Notes under the pieces: generated by a model | Database searches by the model: none | The model's input: only the letters and a program-made list of their open reading frames with translations | Told to the model about the DNA's origin: nothing | Translations under genes and position numbers: made by a program | Part shown: positions 1 to 5,142 of the stretch, in pieces | Position numbering within the stretch: the stretch's first letter is position 1 | How the letters are laid out: the number at the start of each line of letters is the position of its first letter | Origin: an uncultured Dorea sp. | GTDB taxonomy: Bacteria > Bacillota > Clostridia > Lachnospirales > Lachnospiraceae | DNA: 5,142 nucleotides | Direction: 5' to 3' | NCBI GenBank assembly: GCA_934307335.1 | Contig: CAKRCL010000074.1 | Location: 1-5,142, forward strand

Positions 1-30
1 AACAAATCAAAGAAATGTGAGGTACTAAGT

Positions 31-1095
31 ATGGTAACAATTTTATCTGGTGTAGGTTTACTACTCGTCACTCTGGCAGTCTTCTCTCTGTTTAGTCTGA
101 AGATGCCAAAAGGATCTCTTGCAATGGGCGGCATGGCCGATGCAGCAGTTGCAACTTTCCTTGTAGAAGCAATTCATAAATATATTTCCGGTGATCTGAT
201 TGGTATCACGTTCTTACGTGAGGTTGGAGATATTTCCGGAAGCATGGGCGGTGTTGCCGCAGCTACTCTTGTTCCAATTGCAATGGGTGCTAACCCGTTA
301 TTTGCAGTTGTAGCCGGTGTTGCTGTTGGTGGATTCGGAATCCTTCCTGGATTTATCGCAGGTTATGTCATTGGATTCATCGCTCCGATTATTGAGAAGA
401 AACTTCCTGTTGGAATTAACATTATTGCAGGAGCACTTGTAATTGCTCCAGTTGCCCGTATTATTGTAACAGTTGTTGATCCTGGTGTAACATGGATTCT
501 GTCACACATTGGTGCTACTATTTCTGCTGCTACAGATCAGTCTCCAATCGTTATGGGATTCCTGTTAGGTGGAATGATGAAGATGATTTGTACATCACCG
601 CTTAGTTCCATGGCGCTTACAGCTATGTTAGGACTGACCGGTCTTCCAATGGGTATCGCGGCTATTGCATGTTTTGGTGGATCCTTTACAAACGGACTTG
701 TATTCCACAAGCTGAAACTTGGTAACAAAGGTAATGTGATCGGCGTTATGCTCGAGCCATTAACACAGGCTCCAATCGTTACTTCTAACCCGATTCCGAT
801 TTATGGTTCCAACTTCTTCGGAGGTGGATTTGCCGGAATTTCAGCAGCAGTATTCCACATTGTGAACGATGCACCTGGTACAGCATCTCCAATCCCTGGA
901 CTGTTAGCACCATTTGCATTTAACCCAGTTCAGAATGTATTATTTGCTCTTCTGTTCGCAGCTATCGGCGGAAGTGTTGCAGGACTCGTTGGTGGAACAA
1001 TTTTCAAACACATTCGTATGAAAAACGGTACTTACGAGAAAGCATCCGAGGCAGCCGAAGCGATGGCAGAAGCAGAGCTTGAGCCTGGAATGTAG
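31..1095 (+). CDS. PTS transporter subunit IIC, PTS_EIIC_2 type
   Basis: A 354-residue polytopic membrane protein, recognised as the EIIC-like PTS_EIIC_2 family (Pfam PF13303). By family knowledge it would form the substrate channel of a phosphotransferase system; the substrate is unknown. Seen directly: a hydrophobic N-terminal segment (about 3-24) and several glycine/alanine-rich membrane stretches (about 75-120, 129-168, 172-214, 262-280, 300-326). Conserved-looking loops include GGMADAAVATFLVEAIHKY (33-51), a segment from QSPIVMGF (170-177) through MICTSPLSSMAL (185-196), and EPLTQAPIVTSNPIPIYGSN (242-261). The tail after residue 327 is charged and Ala/Glu-rich, probably cytoplasmic. The ATG start is supported by TGAGGT at 18-23, 7 nt upstream. 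No IIA or IIB domain is fused and none is in the window; partners may lie to the left or elsewhere. The gene converges on the minus-strand operon and ends 38 bases before a terminator. Some PF13303 members are annotated only as 'regulatory protein', so actual sugar transport is unproven. Confidence 0.85.
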   Translation: MVTILSGVGLLLVTLAVFSLFSLKMPKGSLAMGGMADAAVATFLVEAIHKYISGDLIGITFLREVGDISGSMGGVAAATLVPIAMGANPLFAVVAGVAVGGFGILPGFIAGYVIGFIAPIIEKKLPVGINIIAGALVIAPVARIIVTVVDPGVTWILSHIGATISAATDQSPIVMGFLLGGMMKMICTSPLSSMALTAMLGLTGLPMGIAAIACFGGSFTNGLVFHKLKLGNKGNVIGVMLEPLTQAPIVTSNPIPIYGSNFFGGGFAGISAAVFHIVNDAPGTASPIPGLLAPFAFNPVQNVLFALLFAAIGGSVAGLVGGTIFKHIRMKNGTYEKASEAAEAMAEAELEPGM

Positions 1096-1132
1096 TATCG
1101 AACTCTCATCGATATCAACATTGATACATTTT

Positions 1133-1163
1133 AAAAGATGCGCTGATGAAGCGCATCTTTTTT
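1133..1163. terminator. Intrinsic terminator shared by two convergent genes
   Basis: A perfect 12-bp stem, AAAAGATGCGCT (1133-1144) pairing with AGCGCATCTTTT (1150-1161), closes a 5-nt GATGA loop. On the plus strand it runs into six T residues (1158-1163), a classic rho-independent terminator for the PTS gene. On the minus strand the same hairpin ends in only four T before AAAATG, so it can also stop the U32 operon, probably less efficiently. It lies in the 75-base gap between two converging stop codons, where a bidirectional terminator is expected. Confidence 0.9.
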
Positions 1164-1170
1164 ACTCTTT

Positions 1171-2409
1171 TTACTCTTCTGATTCTTGTCTTCTGAGAAT
1201 ATCGTATTGATCTGCCTGGCCGCCTTCCAGTTCAATATAAAGCATTTGTTTAGAGTGCGGAGCACTTTCTTGATCTTCTCCTTCTTCATTGACAATTCGT
1301 TTTACAATAACATCTACATTCTCACCGTTTGGTTTCATAATTTCAATCTTTTCGCCAACCGAGAATTTATTACGTTGTTCAATTCTACACCGTCCGTTGC
1401 AAATATCTCCAACAATTCCGAGATATGTGTATTCTTTTACATAAGTATTGCTGTCATAAATCTGCGTTTCTTCTGTTGGTTTTCCAAAATAAAATCCAGT
1501 TGTAAACTGACGATACGTACAATTTGATATCTGATCTTGATACCATGGCATATTGTCTCTATATTTCTGCGGATCCTCCAGATAGTCATCAATTGCTTTA
1601 CGATACGTTCTTGCCACCGTTGCTACATAAAGAGCCGTTTTCATACGCCCCTCAATCTTAAAACTGTCAATTCCCGCATCAATCATCTCTGGAATATGTT
1701 CAATCATACAAAGATCTTTCGAGTTAAAAATATAAGTTCCACGTTCATTTTCATAAACCGGCATGTACTCGCCAGGTCTCTTCTCTTCTACAACAGAATA
1801 TTTCCAACGGCAAGGGTGCGTACAAGCTCCCTGATTTGCGTCACGCCCGGTAAAGAAATTGCTGAGCAGACATCTTCCGGAATATGAAATACACATTGCA
1901 CCATGAATAAAACTTTCAATTTCCATCTCAGCCGGAATCTTCTCTCGGATTTCCTTAATTTCCCTAAGTGATAGTTCTCTGGCTGATACAACACGGGATG
2001 CCCCTTGCTTCCACCAGAACTGATATGTGGCATAATTGGTGTTATTTGCCTGTGTGCTGACATGACGTTGAATCTTTGGACAAATCTCCTTTGCCATCTC
2101 AAATACACCAGGATCCGCGATTATAAGCGCATCCGGACCAATCTCTTTCAACTCTTTCAAATACTCTTCTACTCCCGGAAGATCATCATTGTGTGCTAAA
2201 ATATTTACCGTCACATGTACTTTCACACCATGTGCATGAGCAAACTCCACACCTTTCTTCATATCTTCCATGGAAAAATTCTTTGCTTTTGCGCGAAGTC
2301 CAAATGCTTCTCCACCGATATAAACTGCATCAGCACCAAATATAACCGCAGTTTTTAACACTTCCAGACTGCTAGCAGGAATCAATAACTCTGGACGTTT
2401 CTGACTCAT
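1171..2409 (-). CDS. trhP: U32-family protein, probable tRNA U34 hydroxylation protein (TrhP/YrrO type)
   Basis: A 412-residue protein of the family long annotated as 'peptidase U32'. The U32 signature is clear at residues 165-183: E165-S-F167, then HGAMC (169-173), GRC (178-180) and S183. The N-terminal part is TIM-barrel-like (ELLIPASSLEVLKTAVIFGA, 7-26; a DAVYIGG strand, 27-33). A C-terminal Peptidase_U32_C-like beta domain starts near KEYTYLGIVGD (325-335). Cys173, Cys180, Cys196, Cys200 and Cys234 supply more than enough ligands for the [4Fe-4S] cluster known in this superfamily (UbiU/UbiV); which four are used is not clear. From family knowledge, B. subtilis YrrN/YrrO and E. coli YegQ (TrhP) make 5-hydroxyuridine at tRNA position 34 using prephenate-dependent chemistry, so a tRNA role is likelier than proteolysis. 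The ATG start has GAAGGAG (2420-2426), with a 10-nt spacer. It follows the methyltransferase by 17 bases and is the last gene of the operon. The exact subfamily (TrhP or the 23S rRNA factor RlhA) is inferred from similarity and context. Confidence 0.85.
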   Translation of the reverse strand: MSQKRPELLIPASSLEVLKTAVIFGADAVYIGGEAFGLRAKAKNFSMEDMKKGVEFAHAHGVKVHVTVNILAHNDDLPGVEEYLKELKEIGPDALIIADPGVFEMAKEICPKIQRHVSTQANNTNYATYQFWWKQGASRVVSARELSLREIKEIREKIPAEMEIESFIHGAMCISYSGRCLLSNFFTGRDANQGACTHPCRWKYSVVEEKRPGEYMPVYENERGTYIFNSKDLCMIEHIPEMIDAGIDSFKIEGRMKTALYVATVARTYRKAIDDYLEDPQKYRDNMPWYQDQISNCTYRQFTTGFYFGKPTEETQIYDSNTYVKEYTYLGIVGDICNGRCRIEQRNKFSVGEKIEIMKPNGENVDVIVKRIVNEEGEDQESAPHSKQMLYIELEGGQADQYDILRRQESEE

Positions 2410-2426
2410 CTTTTCTTTTCTCCTTC

Positions 2427-3089
2427 TTATAAATTCTTTTTTATTTCGTTTCTTTTCACGCTCAATGCGACTCCATCTCCTAAAGGAAGTATCGATGTCT
2501 GTAACTGTTCATTATGCTTTAATTCATAAAGATACTCCCGCATTCGACTGTGAATCGTCCGATTTCGGCGTTCCACTGCAAAGCGAGATTCTATAATATC
2601 ACCTTCCTGGAGCACATTATCTGACACAAGTACCCCATCTGCTTCCAAAAGGCGCAAAACCTCTGGCAGGTAGTGAATGTACTGCCCCTTTGCTGCATCC
2701 ATAAATATGAGGTCATACGGTCCTTCCAGACCACGCATCACTTCCAGCGCATCTCCTTCAATCAATCTTATCTGTTCTTCTTTACCTGCACGTCTAAAAT
2801 TCTCTCTGGCTATAGGGATTCTTTTATCATAATTCTCTATCGTCGTAATATGACCATCTTTCGGCATATACTCACTCATGAGTATCGAAGAAAATCCAAC
2901 TGCAGTACCAACTTCCAATATACGCATCGGTTTTTTTATCATTAATAAAACTTTCAAAAAACTCTGCATTTCTTTTCGGATGATCGGTACACGATCCGCA
3001 ATTGCTTCCTGCTCGATTGCCTCAATTACCGGGTTTTCCGGCACTTCCAAAGAACGGATATACGTCACCATCCTTTCATCAACAATCAC
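2427..3089 (-). CDS. trmR: SAM-dependent O-methyltransferase, probable tRNA 5-hydroxyuridine methyltransferase
   Basis: A 220-residue class I, cation-dependent O-methyltransferase (Methyltransf_3/COMT-like). Visible motifs, counted from the GTG start: SAM-binding loop ILEVGTAVGFSS (57-68), acidic ribose-binding Glu85 in TTIENYD, EGDA (111-114), and candidate divalent-metal ligands Asp131 in MDAAKGQY and Asp157-Asn158 in SDNVL. The C-terminal PLGDGVALSVKR (202-213) is typical of the family. Its closest recognisable relative is B. subtilis YrrM/TrmR, which methylates ho5U34 of tRNA to mo5U34. The U32 gene 17 bases downstream would supply that substrate, which strengthens the call. The start chosen is GTG at 3089 because AGAGGTGA sits 5 nt upstream. 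A TTG-initiated frame from 3134 would add 15 residues, but it begins inside the inverted repeat at 3114-3146 and has no good ribosome site. An ATG seven codons into the protein is another, less likely, start. Small-molecule methyltransferases such as caffeoyl-CoA-type enzymes are similar, so substrate is inferred mainly from context. Confidence 0.85.
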   Translation of the reverse strand: MIVDERMVTYIRSLEVPENPVIEAIEQEAIADRVPIIRKEMQSFLKVLLMIKKPMRILEVGTAVGFSSILMSEYMPKDGHITTIENYDKRIPIARENFRRAGKEEQIRLIEGDALEVMRGLEGPYDLIFMDAAKGQYIHYLPEVLRLLEADGVLVSDNVLQEGDIIESRFAVERRNRTIHSRMREYLYELKHNEQLQTSILPLGDGVALSVKRNEIKKNL

Positions 3090-3094
3090 TAAAA

Positions 3095-3102
3095 TCACCT
3101 CT
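3095..3102 (-). promoter_or_regulatory. Ribosome binding site fixing the GTG start of trmR
   Basis: On the minus strand AGAGGTGA is followed by TTTTA and then GTG (3089-3087). The near-consensus match and 5-nt spacer decide the start in favour of GTG over the upstream in-frame TTG at 3134. The 12 bases between this site and the inverted repeat (3103-3113 plus flank) leave it outside the stem, so the hairpin should not mask it. Confidence 0.85.
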
Positions 3103-3113
3103 TTTCGCAATTT

Positions 3114-3146
3114 GGGACGTAGTACTTCTTCCAAGTACTACGTCCC
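3114..3146. repeat. Perfect 14-bp inverted repeat in the rnj-trmR gap
   Basis: GGGACGTAGTACTT (3114-3127) and AAGTACTACGTCCC (3133-3146) are exact reverse complements around a 5-nt loop (CTTCC on plus, GGAAG on minus). It fills half of the 67-base gap between rnj and trmR. Neither strand has a T-tract after the stem: the minus strand continues AAATTGCG, the plus strand CTGTTAAAAA. It is therefore not a standard intrinsic terminator. Its GGGAC/GTCCC ends and stand-alone palindromic form resemble the dispersed REP-like repeats of many Clostridia; that assignment is from memory and needs a genome search. Alternatives are an mRNA processing or stabilising hairpin inside the operon transcript, or a weak attenuator. 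Confidence 0.85.
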
Positions 3147-3156
3147 CTGTTAAAAA

Positions 3157-4824
3157 TTATACATCCATAATAATCGGCAAAATCATCGGTCGACGTTTTG
3201 TCTTCTTCCAAATAAATTCGTTCATTGTATCACGAATTACCAGCTTAATCTTGCTCCAGTCAGCATTACGCTGATGGTTCAGACAATCTTCTACTGCATC
3301 TGTCACGACTTGTCTTGCCTCTTCCATCAGATCCTCAGATTCACGCACATAAACAAATCCGCGAGAAACTATATCCGGTCCTGCCAGAAGCTGGTTGCTT
3401 CCGCGTTCCAAAGTAAGCACTACAATCATGATTCCATCTTCTGCCAGGTGCTGTCTGTCGCGAAGTACAATATTACCGACATCTCCAACACCTAATCCAT
3501 CTACAAGAATTTCGCCTGTATGCACTTTATCTACAACTTTCGCCTCCTGCTCACTGACTTCCAGCACATCTCCGGAATGAAGCATAAATACATTATCCTT
3601 CGGAATTCCAAGAGATTTTGCAAGATTCGCATTCGCTTTTCTATGGCGATATTCTCCATGTACCGGCACTGCATATTTCGGCTTTACCAATGAATAGATC
3701 AGTTTTAATTCTTCCTGACACGCATGTCCGGACACATGTGCATCCTGGAAAATAACATTTGCACCCTTTTCAGATAACTCATTGATAACACGGGATACTG
3801 ACTTTTCATTACCGGGAATTGGATTAGAACTTAAAATAACTGTATCTCCCGGCATAATTGTAACTTTCTTGTGAATGTCTGCTGCCATTCTGGAAAGTGC
3901 TGCCATAGACTCTCCCTGACTTCCTGTTGTGATCAACACTGTCTTCTCCGGTGGATAATTCTTAAGCTGATCAATCTCAATCATCGTATTTTCCGGAACA
4001 CTTAAGTAGCCAAGTTCCTGAGCTACCTGAATGATATTGACCATACTTCGTCCTTCGACTACTACTTTACGTTCATACTTGCAAGCAGAGTTGATGATCT
4101 GCTGTACACGGTCTACATTAGACGCAAATGTTGCGATAATAATTCTTGTATTCTGATGTTCTGCAAATATATGATCAAAGGTAATACCAACTGTACGCTC
4201 AGACTGCGTAAAGCCTTTTCGCTCTGCATTGGTACTGTCTGACAGAAGTGCCAGCACGCCTTTCTTTCCAATTTCTGCAAATCTCTGCAGATCGATCGCA
4301 TCTCCAAATACCGGTGTATAATCCACCTTAAAGTCTCCTGTATGCACAACGATTCCTGCCGGGGAATAGATTGCAAGCGCTGCAGCATCCTGGATACTAT
4401 GATTTGTCTTAATAAATTCAATTCTAAATTTACCAAGATTAATTGACTGTCCATGTTTTACAACTTTTCTTCTGGTTGAACGAAGCATATTGTGCTCTGT
4501 GAGTTTCTTTTCAATAATTCCCATCGTAAGCTTTGTTGCATAGATTGGAATATTAACCTCACGCAAAATATAGCTGAGCGCGCCAATATGATCCTCATGA
4601 CCATGCGTAATAATAAATCCTTTTACTTTTTCAATGTTATCCTTCAAATATGTGACATCCGGAATAACAAGGTCAATACCAAGCATACCATCTTCCGGGA
4701 ATGCCAGACCACAATCCACCACAATAATACTGTCTTCATATTCGAAGGCAGTAATGTTCATTCCGATCTTCTCAAGTCCTCCAAGCGGAATGATACGCAT
4801 ACTTCCAATATTCTCTTTTTTCAA
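3157..4824 (-). CDS. rnj: Ribonuclease J
   Basis: A 555-residue metallo-beta-lactamase/beta-CASP ribonuclease, full length for the RNase J family. Family members act as 5'-to-3' exonucleases and endonucleases in mRNA decay and rRNA maturation in the cytoplasm. Visible motifs: PLGGLEKIGMN (13-23), the zinc motif HGHEDH (74-79), further metal-site residues His142 (TNHSIQDA), Asp164 (HTGDFK) and His389 (PVHGEYRH). Beta-CASP elements include LLSDSTNAERKGFT (193-206), ATFASNVDRVQQI (231-243), the phosphate-binding loop SSNPIPGNE (332-340) and DAHVSGHA (361-368). The C-terminal part from about 450 is the RNase J dimerisation/RNA-contact domain (GPDIVSRGFVY, 482-492). No catalytic residue is missing. 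The start is TTG at 4824, backed by GGAGGTG 5 nt upstream; an internal ATG (residue 9) lacks such a site and would cut into the first strand. The gene begins 45 bases after the Fur-family gene with no terminator between, and is 67 bases ahead of trmR. I cannot tell whether it corresponds to J1 or J2. Confidence 0.97.
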   Translation of the reverse strand: MKKENIGSMRIIPLGGLEKIGMNITAFEYEDSIIVVDCGLAFPEDGMLGIDLVIPDVTYLKDNIEKVKGFIITHGHEDHIGALSYILREVNIPIYATKLTMGIIEKKLTEHNMLRSTRRKVVKHGQSINLGKFRIEFIKTNHSIQDAAALAIYSPAGIVVHTGDFKVDYTPVFGDAIDLQRFAEIGKKGVLALLSDSTNAERKGFTQSERTVGITFDHIFAEHQNTRIIIATFASNVDRVQQIINSACKYERKVVVEGRSMVNIIQVAQELGYLSVPENTMIEIDQLKNYPPEKTVLITTGSQGESMAALSRMAADIHKKVTIMPGDTVILSSNPIPGNEKSVSRVINELSEKGANVIFQDAHVSGHACQEELKLIYSLVKPKYAVPVHGEYRHRKANANLAKSLGIPKDNVFMLHSGDVLEVSEQEAKVVDKVHTGEILVDGLGVGDVGNIVLRDRQHLAEDGIMIVVLTLERGSNQLLAGPDIVSRGFVYVRESEDLMEEARQVVTDAVEDCLNHQRNADWSKIKLVIRDTMNEFIWKKTKRRPMILPIIMDV

Positions 4825-4829
4825 GTTTA

Positions 4830-4836
4830 CACCTCC
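4830..4836 (-). promoter_or_regulatory. Ribosome binding site fixing the TTG start of rnj
   Basis: On the minus strand GGAGGTG is followed by TAAAC and TTG (4824-4822). This is a near-perfect Shine-Dalgarno at ideal distance. A strong site compensating for a weak start codon explains why the annotated start is TTG and not the ATG eight codons later. Confidence 0.85.
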
Positions 4837-4869
4837 ACGTAATTATAGGCCCCCAGTGTAACAAAGGGT

Positions 4870-5142
4870 CTATTTCTTATTCTTTCTGCACTCACTGCAC
4901 TGTCCATAGAACTTTAATTCGTGGTCTAACACATGAAACCCTGTCTCTTCCTCGATATGACGCTCTAATTCATCTAACAAATCATCCTTAAAAGGCAGGA
5001 CTTTTCCACATGTCTTACATATCAGATGGTGATGATGGTGCTTTCCTGTGCCATCCAGCGTCTCCCCGATCTCATAACGCACACATCCATCATCCAGATT
5101 AATACGATCCACCAATTGCATTTCCAGTAACAACTGCACTGT
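4870..5142 (-). CDS. Fur-family metal-responsive transcriptional regulator (C-terminal part, 5' end beyond the window)
   Basis: The last 90 residues of a Fur-family repressor; the frame stays open through the right edge (first visible residues TVQLLLEM), so the N-terminal winged helix is missing only because the window ends. Counting from that Thr, the structural zinc cysteines are Cys42-Cys45 (CKTC) and Cys82-Cys85 (CSEC). A five-histidine run (35-39) and His74 (LDHEL) supply metal-sensor ligands. Gap-free alignment by eye to E. coli Fur puts His36, His37, His39 and His74 on Fur ligand positions, with acidic residues at Asp30 and Asp57 where Fur has Glu81 and Glu108; Asp89 of Fur is His38 here. 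Aligned to PerR, the positions of Asp85 and Asp104 are Gly31 and Pro50, which argues against a PerR peroxide sensor. Fur (iron) and Zur (zinc) types remain open. It ends in TAG 45 bases before the rnj start and is probably in the same operon. Any operator or promoter of this gene would be outside the window. Confidence 0.93.
   Translation of the reverse strand, partial: TVQLLLEMQLVDRINLDDGCVRYEIGETLDGTGKHHHHHLICKTCGKVLPFKDDLLDELERHIEEETGFHVLDHELKFYGQCSECRKNKK

Noticed and set aside
1113..1126. Short inverted repeat TATCAA-CA-TTGATA after the PTS gene.
   Set aside because: Only 6 bp with a 2-nt loop, AT-rich and without a T-tract. The strong hairpin at 1133-1163 explains termination; this is likely chance.
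1186..1887. Plus-strand open frames of 113 and 116 codons opposite the U32 gene.
   Set aside because: They are antisense shadows of a well-supported gene, have low-complexity Phe/Ile/Asn/Ser-rich translations, no recognisable domain and no good ribosome site.
4492..4842. Plus-strand 116-codon open frame opposite the start of rnj, and a 113-codon minus-strand frame at 4113-4454 inside it.
   Set aside because: Both overlap the conserved RNase J frame, and their translations resemble no family I know. Out-of-frame shadows.
4842..4847. Perfect TATAAT on the minus strand just upstream of rnj, a possible -10 box.
   Set aside because: No convincing -35 hexamer lies 16-18 bases upstream, and a transcript from it would start within or next to the ribosome site GGAGGTG, leaving almost no leader. 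Probably chance.
4825..4869. Possible hairpin in the 45-base gap between the Fur-family gene and rnj (CCCTTTG against CTGGGGG).
   Set aside because: Pairing needs two G-T wobbles and a mismatch in seven positions and no T-tract follows, so it is not a credible terminator.
1..5142. Search by eye for CRISPR-like direct repeats, insertion-sequence ends, tRNA or riboswitch cores and toxin-antitoxin pairs.
   Set aside because: Nothing matched. The window is nearly all coding and the gaps are too short (75, 17, 67 and 45 bases) to hold a typical riboswitch or RNA gene.

Overview
The window looks like ordinary chromosome from a low-to-moderate GC anaerobic Firmicute, most likely a gut Clostridia of the Lachnospiraceae type (Dorea, Blautia or Mediterraneibacter-like). 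The reasons are the strong AGGAGG-type ribosome sites, the use of TTG and GTG starts, and the block fur-family / RNase J / O-methyltransferase / U32 protein. The genus call is inference; no rRNA or other marker gene is present.

Layout. From the left edge, one plus-strand gene (31-1095) encodes a membrane-embedded phosphotransferase-system IIC protein of the PTS_EIIC_2 kind. It ends just before a strong hairpin terminator (1133-1163). Everything to the right is on the minus strand and converges on that terminator. Read 5' to 3' on the minus strand, it holds a Fur-family metal-responsive repressor (C-terminal 90 residues only, running off the right edge), ribonuclease J (TTG start), a SAM-dependent O-methyltransferase of the TrmR/YrrM type (GTG start) and a U32-family protein of the TrhP/YrrO type. 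The gaps are 45, 67 and 17 bases, with no terminator visible between the genes, so a single operon is likely.

How the genes work together. The last two genes make a coherent pair. In Bacillus subtilis, U32 proteins (TrhP) hydroxylate U34 in certain tRNA anticodons to ho5U, and TrmR methylates that product to mo5U. The same two functions sit 17 bases apart here. RNase J and the Fur-family repressor add mRNA turnover and metal control upstream. The U32 protein probably carries an iron-sulfur cluster, so a metal-responsive regulator in the same operon is suggestive, but no regulatory link can be seen in the sequence.

The most unusual non-coding feature is a perfect 14-bp inverted repeat with a 5-nt loop (3114-3146) in the rnj-trmR gap. 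It has no T-tract. It may be a REP-like mobile palindrome, an RNA-processing or stability element, or both. I found no CRISPR array, insertion sequence, tRNA, rRNA or clearly new multi-gene system.
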